Of a DNA stretch of 64,000 nucleotides, positions 52,001-59,503 are shown piece after piece. Origin of the DNA: Oscillospiraceae bacterium (GTDB lineage Bacteria > Bacillota > Clostridia > Oscillospirales > WRJC01); NCBI GenBank assembly GCA_009783265.1, contig WRHM01000005.1, forward strand, positions 1 through 64,000, given 5' to 3'. Position numbers and translations under genes: made by a program. The notes under the pieces were generated by a model. The model saw only the letters and a program-made list of their open reading frames with translations, made no database searches and was not told the DNA's origin. The stretch's first letter is position 1, and each line of letters starts with the position of its first letter.

Positions 52001-53058
52001 AGATAAGCTATATTATATCGACTTCGGCAAAAGGCAGGAATCCAGCCAGAGACAGCGTAAAAATCAGGCGCAAGGCGTGTATGCTGAGAATCCCGTGCCT
52101 CACGAGTTTAGACACGGCTCATGCAATCGCCGACAGCCTGCTCAGCAATTACAGCGAAATAAACACAGAGCTTATAGATATAAATAATTTAAGAAGCGAA
52201 CGTATGAGACTGCGTTTCACAAAAATGGAAGGAACCGGAAACGACTGTATTTTTATAAATTGCTTTGATAAAGAAAACGAAATAAATTCGCCCGAATCGC
52301 TTTCTGTATATTTGTCCGACAGAAACTTCGGGATCGGCGGCACGGGAATAGTTTTGATAATGCCGTCGGAAATCGCAGACGCTAAAATAAGAATATTTAA
52401 TCTTGACGGAAGCGAATCTGGAGCTACCGGCGGGCCGCTGAGATGCGCGGGAAAATATTTATATGACAACGGGATCGCGGTTAAACCGGAGATTAAAATA
52501 GAAATGCAGAGCGGCATAAAAAAATTATACCCCGAAACGCAGAACGGATTAGTTTCATCGGTTAAAATAGACATGGGCAAAGCGGAATTTGCGCCTGAGA
52601 AGATACCGGTTAATTTAAAGGGCGAGAATATTATAAGCCGAGAAGTAGATATTGAGGGGCAGAAATATAATATAACATGCGTATCAATGGGCAATCCGCA
52701 TTGTGTTGTTTTTTTAGACGACGACGAAAATCTTGATATATTTGATATTGAAAAAATCGGGCCGAAATTTGAAAATAATAAAATATTCCCGGAAAGAACA
52801 AACGTTGAATTTGTTAAAGTAATAAATAATAACACTTTGAAAATGCGCGTATGGGAACGCGGAAACTGTGAGACGTTGTCAAGCGGCACGGGGGCAAGCG
52901 CGGCGGCTGTTGCGGCCGTATTAAATGGGTATATGAATAAAGGCGAAGATATACGGGTTATTTTAAAAGGCGGCGAGCTTGCCATAAATTACACGGACGA
53001 TTGCGTTTATATGACGGGCGGCTGCGAAAAAGTTTTCGAAGGCGTTGTGCTGATATAA
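49078..53058 (+). CDS. carB: CarB fused in frame to a DapF-like domain
   Basis: 1326 residues. Residues 1-1042 are a complete CarB: two ATP-grasp halves ([40 protein letters not shown]) and a C-terminal MGS-like regulatory domain (about 930-1042). No stop separates it from a DapF-like domain starting at Met1043 ([15 protein letters not shown]). In that domain both catalytic cysteines of diaminopimelate epimerases are missing: the CGNG site is TGGP (Thr1117) and the second site is SSGTG (Ser1269). The domain is otherwise complete, including NPHCVVF. Together with CarA, the CarB part makes carbamoyl phosphate for pyrimidines and arginine. Confidence 0.93.
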   Translation: [1326 protein letters not shown]

Positions 53059-53082
53059 ATAATTCATATAGCCGGAGAAAAT

Positions 53083-53178
53083 ATGAATGAACTGTTAAAA
53101 AACCGCGAATCTGATATTTTGTTATATTTACCGCTTGACAAGCCAAAATATTTGTGCTATTATATTAAAAATTTTTAA
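53083..53178 (+). CDS. Possible 31-aa peptide after carB
   Basis: ATG 53083 with GGAGA 6 nt upstream, stop TAA 53176-53178. The peptide is mixed in character (LLKNRESDILLYLPLDK) and not clearly membranous. It could be the remnant of a truncated gene. The promoter of the next small RNA lies inside it, which argues against strong selection. Confidence 0.3.
   Translation: MNELLKNRESDILLYLPLDKPKYLCYYIKNF
53135..53163 (+). promoter_or_regulatory. Promoter of the small RNA/peptide gene
   Basis: TTGACA, 17-nt spacer, TATTAT on the plus strand, followed after 150 nt by an intrinsic terminator. Confidence 0.8.
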
Positions 53179-53345
53179 AAAATTAACCGGGAGACGCAAG
53201 GCGATGTTTATAAATATCAGAGTTACAGTGAACAGTATAGTCAGCATTATTGTGGTGAATAACAATAGTGCCGCTTTGCGTTGTGCCGAATAAGAGAGCG
53301 TATATATTTTACCCTCTTGCGGCAAACGCCGCGAGAGGGTTTTTA
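53170..53345 (+). ncRNA. Small structured RNA with strong terminator
   Basis: A predicted transcript of about 175 nt between a consensus promoter and the terminator at 53311-53345 (ACCCTCTTGCGGC / GCCGCGAGAGGGT, 13 bp, then T5). ACGCAAGGCG (53194-53203) pairs with CGCTTTGCGT (53272-53281), bracketing a 29-codon open frame, and an inner TATTGT / ACAATA hairpin is present. It may act as a regulatory RNA, a peptide mRNA, or both. Confidence 0.65.
53204..53293 (+). CDS. Candidate 29-aa Val/Ile-rich peptide
   Basis: ATG 53204 to TAA 53291-53293 within the small RNA. The peptide is rich in Val, Ile, Ser and Asn (MFINIRVTVNSIVSIIVV), so less helical than the two toxin-like peptides. GGGAG is 10 nt upstream. 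The ATG sits just inside the 10-bp RNA stem, so translation could be structure-controlled. Confidence 0.4.
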   Translation: MFINIRVTVNSIVSIIVVNNNSAALRCAE

Positions 53346-53396
53346 TATTTTAATATAATATAAACAAACAAAATTAAGAGAGGATTTTGGAAAGCA

Positions 53397-53960
53397 ATGA
53401 ACGAACAAATCAAGCAAGTCGCATCGCGTATAAAAGAACTGCGCGAAATATTCGGGTTTGACACAAAAGCAATAGCCGAAAAATTAAACGTGCCGGAAAT
53501 ATTATATCTGGATTACGAAACTTCGGGAGTGGATATTCCGATAAGCGTCATATATAATTTGGCAAATATATATAACGTGGATACAATAGAAATTTTATCG
53601 GGAAAGTCTCCGAGGCTTAATACTATAAGCGTTGTGAGAAACGGAGAAGGACTCAGGGTCGAACGGTTTGAGGGGTATGTTTATGAAAATATAGCCTATA
53701 AATTCATGCACAGAAAAATGGAGCCGATGATTGTCATACTTGAACCGGATTTATCAGGAGAAAAGCCTAAGCTTGTCACGCACACAGGTCAGGAGATAAA
53801 TTATTGCCTTGAGGGTGAAATGATTGTATATTACGACGAGGACGAAATATATTTAAAAGCGGGCGACTGCGTTTATTTCGACCCGGTTCACCCTCACGGG
53901 CAGAAAGCCGCGTCAAAAGATAAACCCGCGAAATTCCTGACTGTTATAAACGACGATTAA
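53397..53960 (+). CDS. XRE-family regulator with C-terminal cupin domain
   Basis: 187 residues. An N-terminal helix-turn-helix (about 8-62: IKELREIFGFDTKAIAEKLNVPEILYLDYETSG) is joined to a cupin barrel (about 115-185: HTGQEINYCLEGEMIVYYDEDEIYLKAGDCVYFDP-HPH). Such regulators usually bind a small ligand in the cupin. It precedes the acyl-CoA synthetase gene by 40 bp in the same direction, a frequent pairing, so it probably controls or senses products of that enzyme. GGAAAG precedes the ATG. Confidence 0.9.
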   Translation: MNEQIKQVASRIKELREIFGFDTKAIAEKLNVPEILYLDYETSGVDIPISVIYNLANIYNVDTIEILSGKSPRLNTISVVRNGEGLRVERFEGYVYENIAYKFMHRKMEPMIVILEPDLSGEKPKLVTHTGQEINYCLEGEMIVYYDEDEIYLKAGDCVYFDPVHPHGQKAASKDKPAKFLTVINDD

Positions 53961-54000
53961 ATAATATAAAATACAAAAATTAATAAAGGAAATATATAAA

Positions 54001-55710
54001 ATGCTTGCCGATAAATATTTAAATAAAACAAAATTTGATTCTTATGATGATTTTATAAAAAATTATAAAATAAATATACCCGAAGATTTTAATTTCGGGT
54101 TTGATATAGTCGATGTTTACGCAAACGAAAATCCGGACAAAAAAGCGTTGGTCTGGTGCAACGATTACGGTGAAGAGAAGATATTCTCGTTTGCCGAAAT
54201 AAAAAAATACAGCAATAAAATCGCGAATTTATTAGTCAAAACCGGGATAAAAAAAGGCGATAAAATTTTGCTTATATTAAAACAGCGTTATGAATACTGG
54301 CTTACTGCGGTTGCTCTGCATAAAATCGGCGCGGTTTTGATTCCGGGTTCTGTTCAGCTCACAAAAAAAGATATTATATACAGGACTAACGCCGCAAATA
54401 TAAAAATGATAATAGCGACGGGGGAAAAATATGTTGTCGAACAGGTCGAATCGGCAATGGCTGAGTCGCCGACGGTTATCGCTAAGGCAATAGTTAAGGC
54501 AAACGGCGTTCCCGATACTGATAATACTGATATTAAAAAAACCGGCTGGATTGATTTCGCCGAAGAATACGGGAAAGAACCGGATATTTTCGAGAGAACT
54601 GATGTTAAGGCGGCAGATGTAATGCTTATGTACTTTACATCGGGGACTACTGGCATGCCAAAAATGGTCGTTCATGACAATTCTTATCCGATCGGGCATA
54701 TAACGACGGCGAAATACTGGCAGCAGGTTTGCGATAATACGCTGCATTTTTCGTATTCTGATTCCGGCTGGGCAAAATTCGGCTGGGGGAAAATATACGG
54801 CCAATGGATTTCCGGAGCGGCGATTCTGGCATACGATTGGGATAAATTCGCGCCGGATAAATTGCTGAAAGTCATAGAAAAATACAAAGTTACGACTTTT
54901 TGCGTACCCCCGACAATGTACAGGTTTATTATTAAAGAAGATTTGAGCAAATATGATTTTTCAGGATTAAAACATGCCTCGACTGCCGGAGAGCCGTTAA
55001 ATCCCGAAGTGTTTAACCAGTTTCTGAAAGCGACGGGATTAAAAATCTACGAGGGATTCGGCATGAGCGAAACATCGGTGTTTTTAGGAAATTTCGAATG
55101 GTTCGAACCGAAGCCGGGTTCAACAGGCAAGCCGTCCCCGCTGTATGATATAGATTTAATAAACGACGAGGGAAAATCGTGCACAGACGGCGAAGAGGGC
55201 GAGATAGTTATAAAAAATTTAGATAAATATCACCCGGTAGGCTTGATGACAGGATATTATCAGGACGGGGAGATAATAAAAGATTGTTTCGAGGGCGGTT
55301 TATATCGTCCGGGAGACGTGGCGTGGAGGGATACGAGCGGCTATTATTGGTTTGTGGGGAGAAAAGACGATATGATAAAATGTTCGGGGTACAGGATAGG
55401 CCCGTTTGAAGTCGAGAGCGCAGTCGTCGAACACCCCGCGGTTCTGGAATGCGCTATAACTGCCGCTCCTGACCCGATAAGGGGGCAGGTCGTCAAGGCG
55501 ACGGTTGTCTTGATAAAAGACGCTAAAGAAAAAGGCTATGAGCCGTCAGAAGAACTTATAAAAGACATTCAGAATCACGTCAAAACTACGACTGCGCCGT
55601 ATAAATATCCCAGAGTTATAGAATTTGTGGACGAATTGCCTAAAACTCTCGGAGGAAAAATAAAGCGCGCCGAAATAAGAAAGGAAAGCGAGGGAAAATT
55701 TAATCAATAG
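54001..55710 (+). CDS. AMP-dependent acyl-CoA synthetase
   Basis: 569 residues of the ANL superfamily. ATP-binding motifs are MYFTSGTTGMPKMVVH (P-loop), YEGFGMSETS (motif II) and YRPGDVAWRDTSGYYWFVGRKDDMIKCSGYRIGPFEVE (hinge and A8). A C-terminal catalytic Lys is in KTLGGKIKRAEIR. The sequence fits the acetyl/medium-chain MACS-like branch found beside XRE-cupin genes in gut Clostridia. It activates a carboxylate as acyl-AMP and then acyl-CoA; the substrate is not predictable. Confidence 0.9.
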   Translation: MLADKYLNKTKFDSYDDFIKNYKINIPEDFNFGFDIVDVYANENPDKKALVWCNDYGEEKIFSFAEIKKYSNKIANLLVKTGIKKGDKILLILKQRYEYWLTAVALHKIGAVLIPGSVQLTKKDIIYRTNAANIKMIIATGEKYVVEQVESAMAESPTVIAKAIVKANGVPDTDNTDIKKTGWIDFAEEYGKEPDIFERTDVKAADVMLMYFTSGTTGMPKMVVHDNSYPIGHITTAKYWQQVCDNTLHFSYSDSGWAKFGWGKIYGQWISGAAILAYDWDKFAPDKLLKVIEKYKVTTFCVPPTMYRFIIKEDLSKYDFSGLKHASTAGEPLNPEVFNQFLKATGLKIYEGFGMSETSVFLGNFEWFEPKPGSTGKPSPLYDIDLINDEGKSCTDGEEGEIVIKNLDKYHPVGLMTGYYQDGEIIKDCFEGGLYRPGDVAWRDTSGYYWFVGRKDDMIKCSGYRIGPFEVESAVVEHPAVLECAITAAPDPIRGQVVKATVVLIKDAKEKGYEPSEELIKDIQNHVKTTTAPYKYPRVIEFVDELPKTLGGKIKRAEIRKESEGKFNQ

Positions 55711-55733
55711 AATTTTGGTAAAATTTAGTAAAA

Positions 55734-55874
55734 ATGGTTGAAAAAATAATAGAATTTTTGACTGAAGGCGAAGATGATTATTTTGTCGTGGTCGGAGCGG
55801 CCCACATGGTCGGCAGAGACGGAATCGTAAAGCTTTTGATTAAAGCAGGCTATAAAGTCGAGAGAATAAAATAA
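55734..55874 (+). pseudogene. TraB/GumN family C-terminal remnant
   Basis: An ATG-initiated frame of 46 residues encodes only the terminal motif of TraB/GumN proteins (DYFVVVGAAHMVGRDGIVKLLIKAGYKVERI). Normal members are 280 residues or more with a matching N-terminal GGxH motif, which is absent here because the acyl-CoA synthetase gene ends 24 bp upstream. It is most likely a deletion remnant rather than a functional peptide. Confidence 0.75.
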
Positions 55875-56256
55875 TAAAAAAAGTTCGTTAATTTAATTTT
55901 CAGGCTCACGCATATTTAATTATTGTGCGTGGGCCTGAATTTTTTATACAATTTTTATAATACGTAGAAATTTGTGTAGAAATCAAGGTAATCTAAAAAA
56001 AAATTTCCAAAAAAGTAAAATTTTTTCGAAATTTTTGTTGACAAACAGAATAATTAGTGATAAAATGAAAATGCACTTAAATAAATTTATATTTATGCAT
56101 CTGCGACTGAATAATATGCATATAAGACTCATTTGTGATTAAGCTGACACAAGTGACGTCTGTGGGGAGAAAAGTTAAAAATCTAAGTAGTTGTAGTTTA
56201 ATAAATTGGAGTCTGCCCAATTAGGGGCCGATATTTCATGGGGAGGAAAATTGAAT
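55875..56256 (+). other. Intergenic region and long leader of the adhesin gene
   Basis: A palindrome near 55903-55938 (AGGCTCACGCA / TGCGTGGGCCT) lies first and may terminate upstream transcription. Then come the adhesin promoter and a leader of about 185 nt. The leader includes AATTGG / CCAATT around 56199-56217 and a GGGGCCG-rich stretch just before the ribosome-binding site. I do not recognise a known riboswitch. Confidence 0.5.
56038..56066 (+). promoter_or_regulatory. Promoter of the adhesin gene
   Basis: TTGACA, 17-nt spacer, TAAAAT on the plus strand, about 190 nt before the ATG at 56257. Confidence 0.8.
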
Positions 56257-58041
56257 ATGAAAAGCGCGAAGAGACTCAATCTGCCAAAGCGGATATTGAG
56301 TTTAGTTCTGTCTGTCATATTGCTTGCTGTAATCGCGTACATACCGAGGACGACAAAAGTAAATGCGGAACTGGACTATAAAGACATAAGCGTTGTAAAA
56401 AAATGGGACGACAAAGGCAACGAATACATGAGGCCGGAAGATCTGTACAGTATATTTATTTTGAAAGCGGACGGCGGGGAAGTGAAAGATATTACTCCGG
56501 AGGTTACGCCGCCCCCTGAAGCCGGAATTTATGAGTATACTTATACATGGCGCGATCTGCCGAGATACAGAGAAGAAATTGACCCAATAACGGGAGATCC
56601 GGTAAAAATAGAGATAGAATATTCTGTGGAAGAAGTGGATCTGGCTGAGCTGGGATATGCCCAGCTGAGCTGTTCGGCTCAGCCTAAAGTCAAGAAAACC
56701 GTAGATGGAATGGCGGAAGGCGATGTTAAGACATTTGTATTTGAATTATATGAAGTGTCGATAAGCGGCGAAGAAAGCCTGATAGATACGAAAACTTTGA
56801 ATACGGGGAATATAGATAGAGCCGAAATAATAACTTTTGACCCGATATATTATTATTTGAACGCCGTGCCGGTTGAAGTACAAAATCACGGCTATATAAT
56901 AATCGCTCAGTATATTTATATAATAAAAGAAGTTGATCCCGGCAAAAACTGGAATATAGATAAACCTGTTCCGGATATTACTGTTATTGTGCTTGTGGCG
57001 TATAACAGCGACTTGGGTACTCTTGAAGCGTTTGTGACGTATGACGACGGCGGGGATATTAAATATGACGTGCTGGAAAACGGGGAGCCTTGTTTATTAA
57101 AAAATATTTATACAGCGCCTCCTGAAGCAACTGTGCGCGTGATAAAACTATTGCAGGACTGCGACGGGGACGAAATCGATTTGACAGGCTCATACGAAGT
57201 AAAGCTTGAAAACGACGACGGGGATATATATTTATTTGAGCTTAACTCTGAAAATAACTGGGGAAGGTCAGGCGCAGGGCAAAATATACCGGAAGGTATA
57301 TATTATATTTATGAAACAAGCGGCGGTGAAGATTACGATGTGAGTTTCTCGCCGGTAACATCGGATGCAGACAATATAAATATAATCGAAATATTTGACG
57401 ACGGCGAAAACGAATTTGTAATTACTGTGATAAATAAAGAAAAACCGAAAGAAGAAGAGACAACAGAAGCGACCACCCCGGAATCTACGCCCGAAGAAAC
57501 TACCACAGAGGAACCTACGCCCGAAGAAACTACTCCGGAAAATACTACTACTACAACAGGGGAAAATATTACTACTACGACACGCTCGACAACTCAGTCA
57601 ACGACTACGACTACTACTAACACAACTCAGCACACGACAGAATCACCGACAGAACCTATTATAGATAGGCCCGAACCGACTACTCAGCCGGTCACTGAAC
57701 CTACGATTGAATCGCCGACGCAACCTGTCGGAGACTCAACAGAATCTTCGATTCCAATAGAAACAGAAACGACAACGGAAGAACTTGAAGATGTTGACGA
57801 AAGCATACCGTTAGGCAGTTTGGAACTGACGGAAGAAGAGACTACTGATGAAGAAGAAATGCCGGAAAATACCGTGCCTCTTGTAAATATTCCGCCAACG
57901 GTCCCGATAACTGAAGAATTAAAGCCCAATCCTCAGACGGAGGACAGCATTGCTTTCGTGGTTGTATTGTTCGGGGTGATGATTATAAGCGGGGCCACTA
58001 TGGTCGTTGCGAAAAAGAAATTTGACAGGTTGATAAAATGA
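56257..58041 (+). CDS. Sortase-anchored Cna-B/pilin-like surface protein
   Basis: 594 residues from ATG 56257, with GGGAGG 10 nt upstream. A signal peptide covers about 1-36 (ending near VNA). Cna-B-like repeats follow: KDISVVKKWDDKGNEYMRPED, then a pilin-isopeptide-like block with KKTVDGMAEGDVKTFVFELYEV, and a third with TVRVIKLLQDCDGDEIDLTGSYEV. A Thr/Glu/Pro-rich stalk of about 160 residues leads to NPQTEDS, a hydrophobic segment and KKKFDRLIK, which is a sorting signal of the NPQT type. It is likely a fimbrial or adhesive wall protein. Confidence 0.85.
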   Translation: MKSAKRLNLPKRILSLVLSVILLAVIAYIPRTTKVNAELDYKDISVVKKWDDKGNEYMRPEDLYSIFILKADGGEVKDITPEVTPPPEAGIYEYTYTWRDLPRYREEIDPITGDPVKIEIEYSVEEVDLAELGYAQLSCSAQPKVKKTVDGMAEGDVKTFVFELYEVSISGEESLIDTKTLNTGNIDRAEIITFDPIYYYLNAVPVEVQNHGYIIIAQYIYIIKEVDPGKNWNIDKPVPDITVIVLVAYNSDLGTLEAFVTYDDGGDIKYDVLENGEPCLLKNIYTAPPEATVRVIKLLQDCDGDEIDLTGSYEVKLENDDGDIYLFELNSENNWGRSGAGQNIPEGIYYIYETSGGEDYDVSFSPVTSDADNINIIEIFDDGENEFVITVINKEKPKEEETTEATTPESTPEETTTEEPTPEETTPENTTTTTGENITTTTRSTTQSTTTTTTNTTQHTTESPTEPIIDRPEPTTQPVTEPTIESPTQPVGDSTESSIPIETETTTEELEDVDESIPLGSLELTEEETTDEEEMPENTVPLVNIPPTVPITEELKPNPQTEDSIAFVVVLFGVMIISGATMVVAKKKFDRLIK

Positions 58042-58061
58042 TAAAATTAAGCATAAATAAA

Positions 58062-58087
58062 AAAACCGGATTTTACCCCGGTTTTTT
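58062..58087. terminator. Bidirectional terminator between the adhesin and asd
   Basis: AAAACCGG / CCGGTTTT hairpin with an 8-nt loop, A-rich on one side and T-rich on the other, between convergent genes. Confidence 0.85.
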
Positions 58088-58102
58088 ATTTTTAATCTCA
58101 TA

Positions 58103-59209
58103 TTATTTTTTTATTATAAAGCCTTTATTATACAAAAACTCTGCTGATAAAACCCCTCCGCCTGCCGCGCCCCTTAAAGTATTGTGCGACAGACCGATAA
58201 ATTTATAATCAAATAAAGTATCTTCGCGGAGCCTTCCGGCTGAAACTGCCATTCCGTTTTCCAGATCTCTGTCAAGTTTTGTCTGCGGGCGGTCGTTTTC
58301 AGCAAAATAATATATAAACTGTTTAGGAGCCGAAGGCAGGTTTAATATCTGCGGCTCGCTTTTAAATTCTTTCCAGAGTTTGATTATTTCTTCTTTTGAC
58401 GGCTTATTGTTTTTATCTTCAAAATCAAGAAATACAGCCGCAAGATGCCCGTCTGTCACTGGGATTCTTATGCACTGTGATGTGATTACCGGGCTTTGCG
58501 CGTTTTCGATTATCCCGTTTTTTATACAACCCCATATTTTCATGGGTTCTTTTTCGCTTTTTTCTTCTTCCCCGCCGATATACGGAATCACGTTGTCAAT
58601 CATTTCAGGCATTTGGTCAAATGATTTTCCCGCTCCCGATATAGCCTGATATGTCGAAACTGCGACAGATTTTATGCCGTATTTTAAAAGCGGCGTAAGC
58701 ATTGGAACATAGCTTTGAATCGAGCAGTTGGGTTTTACAACTATAAAGCCTGTTTTTGTCCCCAATCTTTTTCTTTGAGATTCTATAACTTCGATGTGAA
58801 ACCCGTTTATTTCGGGAATAAGCATGGGCACGTCGGCGTAATTTCTGAAAGCTGAATTGTTTGAAACGACCGGGGTTTCGGTTTTGGCATATGCTTCCTC
58901 AAGTTTTCTGATTTCTTCTTTTCCGCCGGGCATTTCAACCGCGCAGAAAACAAAATCGCACATACCGCTCACTTTTTCAACGTCCGAAGCGTCAAAAACA
59001 GTCATATCTTTTACCTGTTCAGGCATTGGCACAGGTATTTTCCAGCGTCCTTCAACTGCTTCCGAGAATTTTTTGCCCGCCGATTTCGGGCTTGCGGCAA
59101 GAACGCTTATGTTAAAATAAGGGTGTTTATCAAGGAGAGTTATAAATCTCTGCCCTACCATTCCTGTCGCGCCGATAATCCCCGCGTTAATTTTAATTTT
59201 TTGTTCCAT
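58103..59209 (-). CDS. asd: Aspartate-semialdehyde dehydrogenase
   Basis: 368 residues. It reduces aspartyl phosphate to the semialdehyde, the branch point to lysine, methionine and threonine. The NADP motif is GIIGATGMVGQRFI, and the active-site Cys is in VKPNCSIQSYVPML near residue 160. The H-x-x-A substrate region is recognisable near RIPVTDGHLAAVF. Length and motif fit the archaeal/fungal-type branch of Asd rather than the enteric one. A perfect promoter (59279-59307) lies upstream. It supplies the DAP pathway, which makes the disabled DapF domain nearby more puzzling. Confidence 0.93.
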   Translation of the reverse strand: MEQKIKINAGIIGATGMVGQRFITLLDKHPYFNISVLAASPKSAGKKFSEAVEGRWKIPVPMPEQVKDMTVFDASDVEKVSGMCDFVFCAVEMPGGKEEIRKLEEAYAKTETPVVSNNSAFRNYADVPMLIPEINGFHIEVIESQRKRLGTKTGFIVVKPNCSIQSYVPMLTPLLKYGIKSVAVSTYQAISGAGKSFDQMPEMIDNVIPYIGGEEEKSEKEPMKIWGCIKNGIIENAQSPVITSQCIRIPVTDGHLAAVFLDFEDKNNKPSKEEIIKLWKEFKSEPQILNLPSAPKQFIYYFAENDRPQTKLDRDLENGMAVSAGRLREDTLFDYKFIGLSHNTLRGAAGGGVLSAEFLYNKGFIIKK

Positions 59210-59503
59210 TTTAATTTATACCTCTCTTTCTTTAAGAATATTAATAAATATAAAATATAATTTTTTTATATTTGATTTATTATATCACAAAACGAAAAGA
59301 GTGTCAATATGGCGATTTCTATAAACATATAGAGTTATAAAAAATTTTTTTAGTTAAGCTTGATAAAACAATGCTTATAAAAATAAAATAAATTATTAAA
59401 AATTATATGTAAGATTTTAAGAACCTGAATTGTATGTATATATAGACGCGTCAGATATAAAAATAAAACCTGAAAGGAGCGGGTCTGTATAGATTTCATA
59501 AAT
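59210..59503. other. Divergent intergenic region between asd and the ECF sigma gene
   Basis: It contains the asd promoter. On the plus side, AAAGGAG at 59474-59479 lies 24 nt before the annotated GTG, so the sigma gene start is not settled by a ribosome-binding site. Confidence 0.55.
59279..59307 (-). promoter_or_regulatory. Consensus promoter of asd
   Basis: TTGACA, 17-nt spacer, TATAAT on the minus strand, about 70 nt upstream of the ATG. Confidence 0.85.

Noticed and set aside
53128-53325. 65-residue hydrophobic minus-strand frame over the small RNA
   Set aside because: It has no promoter or ribosome-binding site and crosses the plus-strand terminator and promoter; all signals favour the plus strand.
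56067-56256. c-di-GMP riboswitch in the adhesin leader
   Set aside because: The conserved GEMM core and tetraloop-receptor pattern are not visible; only simple hairpins are seen.
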